This document shows positions 15,783 through 24,254 of a stretch of 64,000 nucleotides of DNA, in pieces (position 1 is the first letter of the stretch; every line of letters begins with the position of its first letter). The translations under genes were made by a program, and so were the position numbers. This DNA is from Paenibacillus tarimensis (GTDB lineage Bacteria > Bacillota > Bacilli > Paenibacillales > Paenibacillaceae): positions 27,314 to 91,313 of the forward strand of contig NZ_JAKGAO010000027.1 in the NCBI RefSeq assembly GCF_021532315.1. Direction: 5' to 3'. The notes under the pieces are model-generated. The model had not been told where the DNA came from and searched no databases. It saw only the letters and a program-made list of their open reading frames with translations.

Positions 15783-17468
15783 TTATCCTGCTTGCTGCGG
15801 TATAGGATCACTCCCGGCTTCCCTCCGGAAGGTTACAATAAAGGTTGTCCCCTTACCCTCTTCCGACTCCACCCTAATGGAGCCGCTGTGCCTCTCCGCT
15901 ATACTCAGGCATAAGGGCAGGCCAAGACCGGTTCCCCGCGACTTAGTTGTATAAAAGGGCTCAAAGAGCCTCTCAAGCTGATCGGCCGGGATACCCGCGC
16001 CATTATCCTCGACGTAAAGCTCCACTGTATCGTCTGTGCAGCCGGTACGGATAACCAGCTTGCCCTTCTCGTCCATGGCTTCCATGCCGTTGCGGGCAAG
16101 ATTGAGAATTAACTGCTTGATTTCCTTTTCATTCATTTCCATGGGCGGCATATCGCTGCACAGATCAAGCTCAATGACTTGTCCCCTCAGATTGGCATCC
16201 GCCCAGAGCAGAGGACTGAGCATATTCAGCACGTCGTGAAGCGATTGACTTTCCTTCTCGATAACACGATTCTGGGCAAGAGACAGAAAATCATTAATTA
16301 TGCTGTTAGCACGGTCCAGTTCATCCATAATGATCCTGTAGTACTCATGCTGCCCTTCTGCACTACGTTCTTGCATAAGCTGTACGAATCCGCGGATAAC
16401 AGCCATCGGGTTGCGAATTTCGTGTGTAATGCTGGCGGCCATCTGCCCCACGAGGCTGAGCCTCTCCACACGGGTTATCTCGTCCTTGAGATGGCTCACT
16501 TCCGTAATATCGTGAATAATGACCGCGGCCCCAATAATATCGCGGCTGACGTCATCCCGGATATTAAATGCCGTCCTCACAAGCACCCGCTGCTCTTCCC
16601 GCGTAATATCCGGGGCCAGCGTGCGTCCCTCCAGCACCTCAAGCAACAGGCCCCGCACCGGGGAAGCCTCTTCCCTGAAGTCCATATCACCAACCATACC
16701 GCCAATCAGTGACGCCCGTCCATGGCTTGCCGGATCTTCGCTTATATAACGGACAGCTTGTTCGTTAATATGCGTTATAGTTCCTGCTTGGTCCACAATA
16801 ATTACACCCAACGGCGTCAGATCAATGAACTGCTGCAGCTTTTGTACTTCATTGCGGTAATCCTGCGATACCACCGTAAGCCGGTGGTGCATTCTCTGTT
16901 TTTCTATTGTACCTTCAATGAGCAGGATAGCGGCCCACAGCAAGGCGGCCGAACCCGCCGTGTGCAGCACGGTTGTCATAACAGCAGCTGCTGTGAAGCC
17001 TGTGTAGAAGACGTGCTCAAGCAGAATAACTGAAGCAATTTTCAAAAAAATCATGAAACTTACTGCCGCTATAGCCCGCAGTCGGGTCGTTCGATCATGC
17101 TGCTCAAACCGTCTTCTGCCAAACATCAGCATAGGGATCAGAAGAACTGTAAAAATCGTCATTTCGAGAGCGTCCCCGAAGCCTGTCAGCTGGGGTGTCC
17201 ACAATGCTGCATACATGACTGTCAGCAGTACAGTGCCTGCGGGTCCCCCGTAGAGAGCTCCAATTACATAAGGAATAGAACGGTTGTCCACTCCCAGACC
17301 ATATTCAATATCTTTGGAAAAGTGCGCACACAGGATAAGCGTCAGTATGGAGAATAACGCCAGGAAAACCGGGATACCCTTTCGTCTTCCAGGTCGGTCG
17401 TACCAGATCTGAAACGCAAAAACAGGAACAAGAGATAAAAACATTTGCAACAGGATATGTTCCAGCAC
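15783..17468 (-). CDS. Orphan sensor histidine kinase with 5TM-LYT-like sensor and PAS domain
   Basis: The N-terminal 200 residues hold about five or six membrane helices with the 5TM-5TMR_LYT pattern (VDNRSIPYVIGALYGGPAGT). A PAS domain follows (LTPLGVIIVDQAGTITHINE), then HisKA with the phosphoaccepting histidine in SITHEIRNPMAVIRGF, and a HATPase domain with N box (LILNLARNGMEAM), GAGIP and GTGLGL motifs. No response regulator is adjacent. This plan matches the sporulation kinases of the Spo0 phosphorelay (KinB/KinD type), so it may feed Spo0F; that is inference. The start is a GTG with GGGGGAG 11 bases upstream; a TTG nine codons earlier is possible. Confidence 0.85.
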   Translation of the reverse strand: MLEHILLQMFLSLVPVFAFQIWYDRPGRRKGIPVFLALFSILTLILCAHFSKDIEYGLGVDNRSIPYVIGALYGGPAGTVLLTVMYAALWTPQLTGFGDALEMTIFTVLLIPMLMFGRRRFEQHDRTTRLRAIAAVSFMIFLKIASVILLEHVFYTGFTAAAVMTTVLHTAGSAALLWAAILLIEGTIEKQRMHHRLTVVSQDYRNEVQKLQQFIDLTPLGVIIVDQAGTITHINEQAVRYISEDPASHGRASLIGGMVGDMDFREEASPVRGLLLEVLEGRTLAPDITREEQRVLVRTAFNIRDDVSRDIIGAAVIIHDITEVSHLKDEITRVERLSLVGQMAASITHEIRNPMAVIRGFVQLMQERSAEGQHEYYRIIMDELDRANSIINDFLSLAQNRVIEKESQSLHDVLNMLSPLLWADANLRGQVIELDLCSDMPPMEMNEKEIKQLILNLARNGMEAMDEKGKLVIRTGCTDDTVELYVEDNGAGIPADQLERLFEPFYTTKSRGTGLGLPLCLSIAERHSGSIRVESEEGKGTTFIVTFRREAGSDPIPQQAG

Positions 17469-17575
17469 GGATTTCAGCTCTCCCCCATTCCACAAGCCTT
17501 ACTACTTCCGATTAAAGCATATACACCCATATATTACAATCCAGAGGTATTATCCTTAAGCCTATATATAGCTTC

Positions 17576-17611
17576 AAAAAAAGCAGGCTGGAAGCCCTGT
17601 CGCTTCTAGCC
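17576..17611 (-). terminator. Terminator overlapping the hydrolase stop
   Basis: GGCT-A-GAAGC pairs with GCTTC-C-AGCC on the minus strand, followed by seven T. It begins inside the last codons of the hydrolase gene. Confidence 0.7.
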
Positions 17612-18469
17612 CACCCTATTAGCCGAATGTACATGCCGGTTCAGCCACTCAATCAGGATGCCGGTAAAACGCTCATGCTCTTCGTCGTGATGAAGCTCGT
17701 GATAGCCGCCTTCGAGCGGAACAAACTGACATTCACACTCAACCCTTCCCGCCGCCTCGTGACTCGCGGCATAGGATGTAATCGTATCGGCCGTACCGTG
17801 AAAATGCAGCAGAGGCACCTTCAGCTCAGACATGGAAGAGATGGAGCGGCGTCCTTCCTCGGTCAGGGAGAAATACAAGGCCGCTGAAATCCGGTTGTGC
17901 AGCAGCTTATCCTCCCAATCCTTCATAAGCTGATTATCGTTGCGGTACAAGGCACCCGCTTCAAGCTGGGTAGACAGAGTCAGGGACGGCAGCAGTCGGG
18001 CCAGCACCTGTCCGAGCATGACCTTATGGCGGGGAGGCTCGAACCCCAGCCTTAGCCACGGACTGGAGAGCACCAGCCCGGCTATGGAAGGACGGTAGCG
18101 GAGGGCGCAGCTCAGCGCCACATTCCCTCCCATACTGTGGCCATACAGGAAGACCGGCAGCCCCTTATGCAGCGCTTGTGTATATTCAATCGACTTGGCT
18201 GCATCCTCAGCGAGCCTCAGCACCGACTCCGCGTGCCCCCTCTTGCCGGGTGTGCAGCCATGTCCCCGCTGGTCAGGCGCAAGGATGGCATAGCCTTGCC
18301 CCGCCAGCCGCCCGGCAAGCTCTTCATAACGCCCGCCATGCTCACCCATGCCATGAAGCAGGCAGATGGCGCCCACCGCCTCACGGTCAGCCGGAGAATA
18401 ATGTGTCGCGTGCAGCTCCAGACCGTCTGACATTGCCAGCTTGATTGTGTCTAACTGCATGGCCTGCAT
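17606..18469 (-). CDS. Alpha/beta hydrolase, monoacylglycerol-lipase-like
   Basis: A 287-aa alpha/beta hydrolase with LLHGMGEHGGRYEELA (oxyanion region), DQRGHG, the nucleophile elbow GHSMGG, an acid in HGTADTITS and a final histidine in GGYHELHHDEE. These features are typical of the monoacylglycerol lipase/lysophospholipase group (Hydrolase_4). No signal peptide, so it is cytoplasmic. The start has AGGAGG seven to eight bases upstream. The HAD phosphatase gene lies upstream on the same strand with about 40 bases between, so they may form one unit. Natural substrate unknown. Confidence 0.85.
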   Translation of the reverse strand: MQAMQLDTIKLAMSDGLELHATHYSPADREAVGAICLLHGMGEHGGRYEELAGRLAGQGYAILAPDQRGHGCTPGKRGHAESVLRLAEDAAKSIEYTQALHKGLPVFLYGHSMGGNVALSCALRYRPSIAGLVLSSPWLRLGFEPPRHKVMLGQVLARLLPSLTLSTQLEAGALYRNDNQLMKDWEDKLLHNRISAALYFSLTEEGRRSISSMSELKVPLLHFHGTADTITSYAASHEAAGRVECECQFVPLEGGYHELHHDEEHERFTGILIEWLNRHVHSANRVG

Positions 18470-18509
18470 CTGTCACTCCTCCTCATCACAGCAATGTATT
18501 GATTGGTGT

Positions 18510-19223
18510 CTAACGGTCTGCCAGCAGCTCCTCAAGCTCTGCCAGGTCCGTAATAACCGCGGCCGGCTTCGGTTCAGCTGGCTGCGGCAGCCCCTTGCGG
18601 TTCATCCAGACGGCCTGCATTCCCTGCCGGATCGGGCCTTCCACATCGTTCTGCCACGAGTCACCGACGAACAGCACCTCCTCCGGCCGGACGCCGAATG
18701 CTCTGGCAGGAATCAGGTATGAATCCGGGGTTGGCTTGGCCGCCCCCATCGCATCCGAGATGAATACATTCTCTTGTGTAAACAACATATCGAGTCCCAT
18801 CCGGTTCAGCTTGTTGAACTGATCCTCAGTTGTTCCATTGGTCACAATCCCAAGCGGATAAGCCGCTGCGAGCCGCTGCAGTCTGGCAATGAGGGACGTG
18901 TCGTACGGAATATGAGGCGCCCGTGCAGACCAGTACCAACGTTCAAAAGCATCCGCCTCCTCACGGCCTGTAGCCACACCAACCGCGGCTAAAGTATCAA
19001 TGAACCGAAGCCTGCGGAATTCGCTGCCGTCCAGCCGGCCTTCCAGCCATTCAATATGAAAGAGCTCGTCCTTCTCCAGGAAAACCGGGAACAGAACCTC
19101 CAGGTCGATATCCGCCGTCAGCGGGAAAGTCCGTAAGGCCTCCCGCATGCTAACCGTCCAATAATCGTCGAAATGAAGCAGTGTGTCGTCCAAATCAAAT
19201 AGGATGATGCGTACTGGTTTCAT
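18510..19223 (-). CDS. HAD-superfamily hydrolase, YjjG-like
   Basis: Motif I is LFDLDDTLLHFDDYW, motif II TNGT, and motif IV GDSWQNDVEGPIRQGM, with Lys in AAKPTPDS. The helical cap in the N-terminal third places it in HAD subfamily IA, like the YjjG/YfnB nucleotide phosphatases. Length 237 aa is normal. Such enzymes remove phosphate from nucleotides or other small metabolites; the actual substrate cannot be read from the sequence. It lies upstream of the hydrolase gene and probably co-transcribed. Confidence 0.88.
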   Translation of the reverse strand: MKPVRIILFDLDDTLLHFDDYWTVSMREALRTFPLTADIDLEVLFPVFLEKDELFHIEWLEGRLDGSEFRRLRFIDTLAAVGVATGREEADAFERWYWSARAPHIPYDTSLIARLQRLAAAYPLGIVTNGTTEDQFNKLNRMGLDMLFTQENVFISDAMGAAKPTPDSYLIPARAFGVRPEEVLFVGDSWQNDVEGPIRQGMQAVWMNRKGLPQPAEPKPAAVITDLAELEELLADR

Positions 19224-19372
19224 TGGCCACCTCTTCTGGTTCGTCTGTTATTATTATTTATCAGGAAGCCCCCTTATGGCAAATTCTGGTCCACCCTCGC
19301 CGGGAGCGAGTTGTCTTAATTCCGATCCTAATGGTATTATCTGCATGACTCTAATGAAAAGGAAGATGACAG

Positions 19373-20644
19373 TTGCATTACGACGTGATCGTGATTGGCG
19401 GAGGCTCTTCCGGGCTCATGGCATGCGTCTCGGCAAGCAGGCTTGGAGCCAAGGTTCTGCTCGTGGATAAAGGGGACAAGCTGGGACGAAAGCTCGGCAT
19501 ATCGGGCGGAGGCCGCTGCAATGTGACGAATGCCAAGGAGCTGGATGAGCTCATTAAACATATACCCGGCAACGGCCGTTTTCTCCATAGTGCGCTAGCA
19601 GTGTTCAGCAACAGGGATATTGTGGATTTCTTCGAGGGAATGGGAATCAGGCTGAAGGAGGAGGACAACGGCAGAATGTTCCCGGTGTCCGACAAAGCGA
19701 AGACTGTTGTTGATGCTCTGGTTAACAAGGTCCGCTCGCAGAAGGTCGAAATCAGGGTAAACTCCCCTGTAGAAGATGTCCTGTTCCGCGACAGGCGGGT
19801 AGCCGGCATCCGGCTCAAGAGTGGAGAGACTTTCACATGCGGGGCTGTCATTATTGCAGTCGGGGGCAAATCGGTGCCGCATACCGGATCAACCGGTGAC
19901 GGCTACGTATGGGCTGAGAAGGCGGGACATACAATCACGGAGCTGTATCCGACAGAGGTTCCATTAACCTCCAGCGAGCCCTTCATCCGCAGTAAGGAGC
20001 TTCAGGGCTTGTCACTGCGTGATGTGACCCTTACGGTCTGGAATCCCAAGGGCAAGCTCGTCATTAAGCATGAAGGCGACATGATTTTTACCCATTTCGG
20101 AATTTCGGGCCCCATCGTCCTGCGCTGCAGCCAATTCGTTGTGAAGGTACGCAAGCAGTTCAAGGTGCCGACCGTAACGCTTACAATTGACCTTAAACCG
20201 CAGCAGGGAGTCGACGAAGTCTATTCCCATACCTACGGGCTGTGCCGGGCCGAGCCGAAGAAGACGGTCAAGAATGTGCTCAAAGCCTACCTGCCCGAGC
20301 GAATGCTTCCTCTCATTTTAAAACTTGCAGGCGTGAAAGAGGACATCACCTACGATAATATCCCCAAGCAGGCTTGGAATGAGCTGGCGAAGTTAATCAA
20401 AGCGTTCCCAGTGGAGATTAACGGAACCTTATCCATCGAGGAAGCCTTCGTAACCGGCGGCGGTGTCAATATTAAGGAGGTAGATCCGAGAACCATGCAG
20501 TCCAAACTAATGGACGGACTCTACTTTTGCGGTGAGGTGCTCGACATTCACGGCTACACGGGAGGCTACAACATTACAGCCGCCTTCTCCACCGGCTTCA
20601 TGGCCGGCCAATGCGCCGCTGAGCGGGTCAAGGGCCTGCATTAA
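19373..20644 (+). CDS. BaiN/YtfP-type FAD-dependent flavoprotein
   Basis: The Rossmann FAD-binding motif [14 protein letters not shown] opens the protein, followed by [16 protein letters not shown], the signature of the HI0933/BaiN family (YtfP in Bacillus). A second family block near the C-terminus is [19 protein letters not shown] and [14 protein letters not shown], and the protein ends with GFMAGQ. Length 423 aa is typical. The family includes 3-dehydro-bile-acid reductases but most members have no known substrate. The start is a TTG with AAAGGAAG upstream. Confidence 0.88.
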   Translation: MHYDVIVIGGGSSGLMACVSASRLGAKVLLVDKGDKLGRKLGISGGGRCNVTNAKELDELIKHIPGNGRFLHSALAVFSNRDIVDFFEGMGIRLKEEDNGRMFPVSDKAKTVVDALVNKVRSQKVEIRVNSPVEDVLFRDRRVAGIRLKSGETFTCGAVIIAVGGKSVPHTGSTGDGYVWAEKAGHTITELYPTEVPLTSSEPFIRSKELQGLSLRDVTLTVWNPKGKLVIKHEGDMIFTHFGISGPIVLRCSQFVVKVRKQFKVPTVTLTIDLKPQQGVDEVYSHTYGLCRAEPKKTVKNVLKAYLPERMLPLILKLAGVKEDITYDNIPKQAWNELAKLIKAFPVEINGTLSIEEAFVTGGGVNIKEVDPRTMQSKLMDGLYFCGEVLDIHGYTGGYNITAAFSTGFMAGQCAAERVKGLH

Positions 20645-20649
20645 GAATG

Positions 20650-20691
20650 AAGGGATGTCCCGGAAGTCATATGACTTCGGGCCATCCCTTT
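20650..20691 (+). terminator. Terminator after the flavoprotein gene
   Basis: AAGGGATG/CATCCCTT outer stem and CGGAAGTCAT/ATGACTTC inner stem, immediately after the stop. The symmetric hairpin may also serve the converging gene at 20714. Confidence 0.7.
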
Positions 20692-20713
20692 AGAAAGACT
20701 ACAAACATCTTCG

Positions 20714-21343
20714 TTAATTTGGATTTTCAATTTCAACACTGACCACTGTTTTCCATGTCTCTGGCAGATGACATTGCATTGCTGGTGTAAGATAGATTTC
20801 TTTGCGATCCCCTATAATCTGATACCCTTCTCCGCCGGTGTAATGTTCTATTTCCTGGTAAGTCAATACAGTGTCACAGTAATGTCCCACGTGAAGTTTC
20901 TGGGCACAGAGTATGGAATCGACTTCTATTAACTTAGTTTCTGGAATTGCTTGTCCACGCAGGTTCCTCTCAACTTTAGCTCTTGCTTCTTCATACATAC
21001 AAAGAGTAATACAATCAGGAACTTGCATCATATAAGTAACGGAATACTGATTGCAATCATTTAGCCCGTGCCAGATAATCTCATGTGGCATTAATTTAAA
21101 TTGATAGCCCAATCTATTTTTTGTAATCTGCTTTAATTGATTAACGACTTTGACTACAATCCATTGTTCATCTATTGGTTCTGGATGTCCAGCCCAATTC
21201 ATATGGAAAGCTGTGTTCATTTGCTGCGACACATATTGCATTTTAGGAATTTGCTGAATTCTTACGTCTCCTGGTTTTAGCGCGTAAACTTGAGGGATAA
21301 TCTTGCGATGATCATATATATTTTTTCTAATTTTAGTCTCCAA
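20714..21343 (-). CDS. GyrI-like small-molecule-binding domain protein
   Basis: The C-terminal half has the GyrI-like pattern: an Asp/Glu-bearing strand, then LHVGHYCDTVLTYQEIEHYT, then EIYLTPAMQCHLPETWKTVVSVEI, corresponding to the HHEIYLSDP...PEKLKT block of this family. The middle (LMPHEIIWHGLNDCNQYSVTYMMQVPD) fits the first half of the fold. GyrI-like domains bind hydrophobic or cationic small molecules and can act as antidote or sensor proteins. The start is TTG, with GGGGGAG seven bases upstream. The gene and its upstream 190 bases are clearly richer in A and T than the neighbours, which suggests recent acquisition. No partner regulator is adjacent. Confidence 0.6.
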   Translation of the reverse strand: METKIRKNIYDHRKIIPQVYALKPGDVRIQQIPKMQYVSQQMNTAFHMNWAGHPEPIDEQWIVVKVVNQLKQITKNRLGYQFKLMPHEIIWHGLNDCNQYSVTYMMQVPDCITLCMYEEARAKVERNLRGQAIPETKLIEVDSILCAQKLHVGHYCDTVLTYQEIEHYTGGEGYQIIGDRKEIYLTPAMQCHLPETWKTVVSVEIENPN

Positions 21344-21533
21344 GGTTTATCTCCCCCTGAATTGAAAATGTTAACCGCAGAAGCAAAATAGAACTGCTGA
21401 GCGGTATTTAACATTATACCAAACAGACGAGCGTTAACTAGCATATTTTTCCTAGATTTCCAAACAGCAAGTCGAGCCTCCTTATAGGACGGCCCCTCTC
21501 TGTTATTCGCAACGCTGCTTATTATACCAGTCA

Positions 21534-21953
21534 TTATTTAACGATCATAACCGGACAGTTGGCACGCTTGGCAACCTTGTGACTGACACTTCCTAGAACA
21601 AGCTCCTGCAGGGCGTTCAGCCCTCTGCTTCCTAGGACGATAAGATCCGCCTCGTTCTCATTGGCATACTTCACAATAGCCGGTCCCGGCTCCCCGTGCA
21701 GGATTCTGGTCACATAGCTCACACCCGCCTGAACCGCCTTCGCTTCCACCGCCGCAACACGCTGCTTCCGGATATCGCCCCGGTCCAGCGCATTCCAATG
21801 GTGAATCACATCTGACTTCGCATGCTCGGCATCAAACACGTATAAGATCTCCAGCACCGCCGCCGGATTGGCGGAAGCCACAGTCACCGCATGGTCTGCC
21901 GCACGCAGCGAGTGTTCGGAACCATCCGCCGCTATAAGAATTTTCTTGTACAT
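21534..21953 (-). CDS. Universal stress protein, UspA family
   Basis: A 139-aa single-domain UspA protein. The N-terminus MYKKILIAADGSEHS and the C-terminal ATP-binding motif GSRGLNALQELVLGSVS (G-x2-G-x9-GS) are diagnostic, so it probably binds ATP. Start set at MYKKI, which has GGAGGGAGG upstream; the 22-codon extension is rejected. It is a monocistronic gene by position. The stress that it answers to is not indicated. Confidence 0.9.
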   Translation of the reverse strand: MYKKILIAADGSEHSLRAADHAVTVASANPAAVLEILYVFDAEHAKSDVIHHWNALDRGDIRKQRVAAVEAKAVQAGVSYVTRILHGEPGPAIVKYANENEADLIVLGSRGLNALQELVLGSVSHKVAKRANCPVMIVK

Positions 21954-22124
21954 ATTTGTTCCTCCCTCCGGAAGTTGGCAAGAAGTATACCCTATACTTA
22001 TAATACACGTATTAGACACGTTTCCAAAAGGGCGTCTGCGCTAGCTTCCTGCCTGACCTGGCTGCTGTGCAGAGCCCGGTTATCGTGTGATAAAACCAGT
22101 TGGTACTCGAAAGGCGGTACATGC

Positions 22125-22658
22125 ATGAGACTAATCAAAGAGTTTATTCATAAAGACCTGACGAGCTTGGATGGAATGGTCTTCCACCGCCGGGCGGCCA
22201 GAGGGATTATACTCCGCGGCAGCGACATTCTCCTGCTGTATACCAAGCGGTATAATGATTACAGCTTCCCCGGCGGCGGCCTGGAGGCCGACGAAGATCT
22301 CATAGCCGGGTTGGAACGGGAAATCGCCGAGGAGACTGGAGCCAGCGGCATTAGCATCCTGCAGGAGTTCGGAATGACTGAAGAGTATAGACCTTATCAT
22401 AAACCGGGTTACGATCTTGTCCACATGCTGTCCTATTATTATGTCTGTAAGGCAGATGAGCGGCTTGGCGAAGTCCGGATGGAAGACTATGAGGTGGCTA
22501 ACGGGATGTCCGCGGTCTGGATCCCGGTTAATGATGCGATTGAGCACAACCGTATGGTAATGAAGAATAAAGAATCCTCCATGGGCCTCTCTATCGAGAG
22601 GGAAACCTGCGTGCTCGAGCTGGTTGCCAAGGAGCTTCTCCACTCGCCTGCTCCTTGA
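22125..22658 (+). CDS. Nudix hydrolase
   Basis: The Nudix box is intact: a glycine at the start of GGLEADE, seven residues, then REIAEETGA, matching Gx5Ex7REUxEExGU. It would hydrolyse a nucleoside diphosphate linked to another group, using Mg2+ bound by the box glutamates. The start MRLIKEFIH (177 aa) has AAAGGCGG seven bases upstream; a longer upstream frame overlaps the uspA promoter and is rejected. Substrate not identifiable by eye. It converges on the gene at 22715. Confidence 0.85.
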   Translation: MRLIKEFIHKDLTSLDGMVFHRRAARGIILRGSDILLLYTKRYNDYSFPGGGLEADEDLIAGLEREIAEETGASGISILQEFGMTEEYRPYHKPGYDLVHMLSYYYVCKADERLGEVRMEDYEVANGMSAVWIPVNDAIEHNRMVMKNKESSMGLSIERETCVLELVAKELLHSPAP

Positions 22659-22691
22659 CCATCTTCTTGTTAACCGCTACAGATTCACAAG

Positions 22692-22728
22692 AAAAAAACG
22701 CCAAAGCGTACAAGCTACGCTCTGACGT
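22692..22728 (-). terminator. Terminator at the end of the 22715 gene
   Basis: AGCGTA/TACGCT stem extended by ACGTC...GGCGT pairing, followed by seven T on the minus strand; it overlaps the last codons. Confidence 0.65.
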
Positions 22729-23116
22729 CTCCCGAGAAGAAACCGTATTCTCCGCCATCCGGGTCAAAATCCGTGTCCTCGGCCGCACCGCTCTGATTGC
22801 GGAGCTCTTCATTGCCTGGCGTGTCGCCGGCATAAGCTTCGGTCCAATCTTCATTCACTGTATGGGCGGGTATTGGAATGGCATCTATATCATAAGCTGT
22901 TTCTATGACCGTATTGTCCCGGATCGCTGCCTGTCCGCACAGCTGGCCGCCATGTGCCATAGCAATCTCCAATGCCGAGGTGAGATCACCCTGCTGGATA
23001 TGAACATGGACGCGCTCCTCCTCACGCACTGGGGAATACCCCAGCTCCTGCAGAGTGGCATACGCCATCGATGCCTCGCTGCTGCTTACAAACGAGAATT
23101 GTACTGCATGGTCCAT
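22715..23116 (-). CDS. Uncharacterised soluble protein, 133 aa
   Basis: I recognise no named family. The first 75 residues look like a small alpha/beta domain (FSFVSSSEASMAYATLQELGY, then VHVHIQQGDLTSALEIAMAHGG), similar in feel to ACT-like or ferredoxin-like folds. The last 45 residues are acidic and disordered (GAAEDTDFDPDGGEYG). Start at MDHAVQF with GGGAGG eight bases upstream. It is followed after about 56 bases upstream by the DUF1835 gene on the same strand, so the two may be co-expressed. Confidence 0.65.
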   Translation of the reverse strand: MDHAVQFSFVSSSEASMAYATLQELGYSPVREEERVHVHIQQGDLTSALEIAMAHGGQLCGQAAIRDNTVIETAYDIDAIPIPAHTVNEDWTEAYAGDTPGNEELRNQSGAAEDTDFDPDGGEYGFFSGDVRA

Positions 23117-23171
23117 CGTACCTGCCTCCCTTCCGGGTAAAGTCATACTTCCTATACATACCATACCCTTA

Positions 23172-24209
23172 TTACAGATAAATCATGCTTGTACCGCCAT
23201 CACGCTCTCCTCCTGCGCACCGCCAGGCCTTCGTCGATCCGCCGCCCACTTTAATGCCGCCCAGCCAGCGGACCGGCCAGCGCCCGTCACGCAGCACATC
23301 CGCCTGGCCGGTAAGCACTCTCGCGCCGTAGGATGTCATCGTAATAAGCCTGCTGTCGTAATCGGGCGGCTCCACCGCGCGGCAGCCAGGATATGCATGG
23401 TGATAGTGGATGACGATCAGACCCGCCGCCTCCATCCTCCGCAGGTATCCGTCATACGCCAGCTCACCCAGTCCGTACAACGGATAAGCACGTTTAATCT
23501 TGTTCAGCAGCTCGTCAGGCCGGGCCGGCCCTATGCTGAGCTGGAGCATGGTTTCGCGCTCTACTGAGCCAAGGCCGCTGCGCAGAGAAGGGAAGCGCCG
23601 GAGATGGAAGCGCATCGCCTCCAGCATGACACGGCTCGGCTCCCCGGGTGCCGGCCTCGTAAGCCACTGCTCCAGCCATTGCGGATCCTCCGAAGAGAAC
23701 CCGATCCATCCTTCTGCGGCAAATTGCAGCTGGTTCTCCTCCACAATTCGCCGCGCCGACCATAATTCTGCCAGCCGCTGGGGGTCCTGATTCCCAAGCG
23801 GCTCTCTATTCTGGCTTTCCCAGCTGTAAGGTGGCGCAATCCACTCCAGGCTCCCGATTGACTTGCCGGAGGCCTGCCGCTGCAGGAACCAGTACAGCAA
23901 AGCAGCCATTATCGTCTGGTCATATAAATCACCGTCAAACCACAAAACGATGGTTTCCCTGGCCTCCGCAGCCTCCTCGAGACGCTTCAGCTGATTGCTG
24001 GCTATCTGTATGAATGCCTTCCTTGGAAGGCCCAGTGTCTCCTCAATATAGGTTGCGCGTTCCTCAATGACAGCCGGCTTGTACCAAGCTGTCCGAACCG
24101 GCCCTTCTGTCATGAATTCACGCCAGACTTGCACATCACCTTTGAGCCCTGCCCGGCCAAGAAGCATTGCCGTATGATCCGTGCTTGTCAGATGCAGCAA
24201 TCCGGTCAC
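23172..24209 (-). CDS. DUF1835 domain protein
   Basis: The N-terminus (LLHLTSTDHTAMLLGRAGLKGDVQVWREFMTEGPV) is the DUF1835 signature, and the later half (around residues 225-330, with a winged-helix-like YPLYGLGELAYDGYLRRMEAAGL) fits the DUF3658-type C-terminal domain that usually accompanies it. 345 aa. LWFDGDLYDQTIMAALL is another conserved block. The function of the family is unknown. GTG start, with a partial ribosome site very close by; the exact start is uncertain by a few codons. Confidence 0.75.
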   Translation of the reverse strand: MTGLLHLTSTDHTAMLLGRAGLKGDVQVWREFMTEGPVRTAWYKPAVIEERATYIEETLGLPRKAFIQIASNQLKRLEEAAEARETIVLWFDGDLYDQTIMAALLYWFLQRQASGKSIGSLEWIAPPYSWESQNREPLGNQDPQRLAELWSARRIVEENQLQFAAEGWIGFSSEDPQWLEQWLTRPAPGEPSRVMLEAMRFHLRRFPSLRSGLGSVERETMLQLSIGPARPDELLNKIKRAYPLYGLGELAYDGYLRRMEAAGLIVIHYHHAYPGCRAVEPPDYDSRLITMTSYGARVLTGQADVLRDGRWPVRWLGGIKVGGGSTKAWRCAGGERDGGTSMIYL

Positions 24210-24254
24210 CGCCTTTCGGTCAATATTCAGGCAGCCGCAAGGCTGCCTTTGTCG

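Noticed and set aside
21277..21534. 85-aa minus-strand frame upstream of the GyrI-like gene
   Set aside because: It overlaps the start of a better-supported gene and has no ribosome site or family resemblance; it may be remnant sequence.
22655..23140. 161-aa plus-strand frame
   Set aside because: It lies antisense to the 22715-23116 gene, whose start and ribosome site are better.
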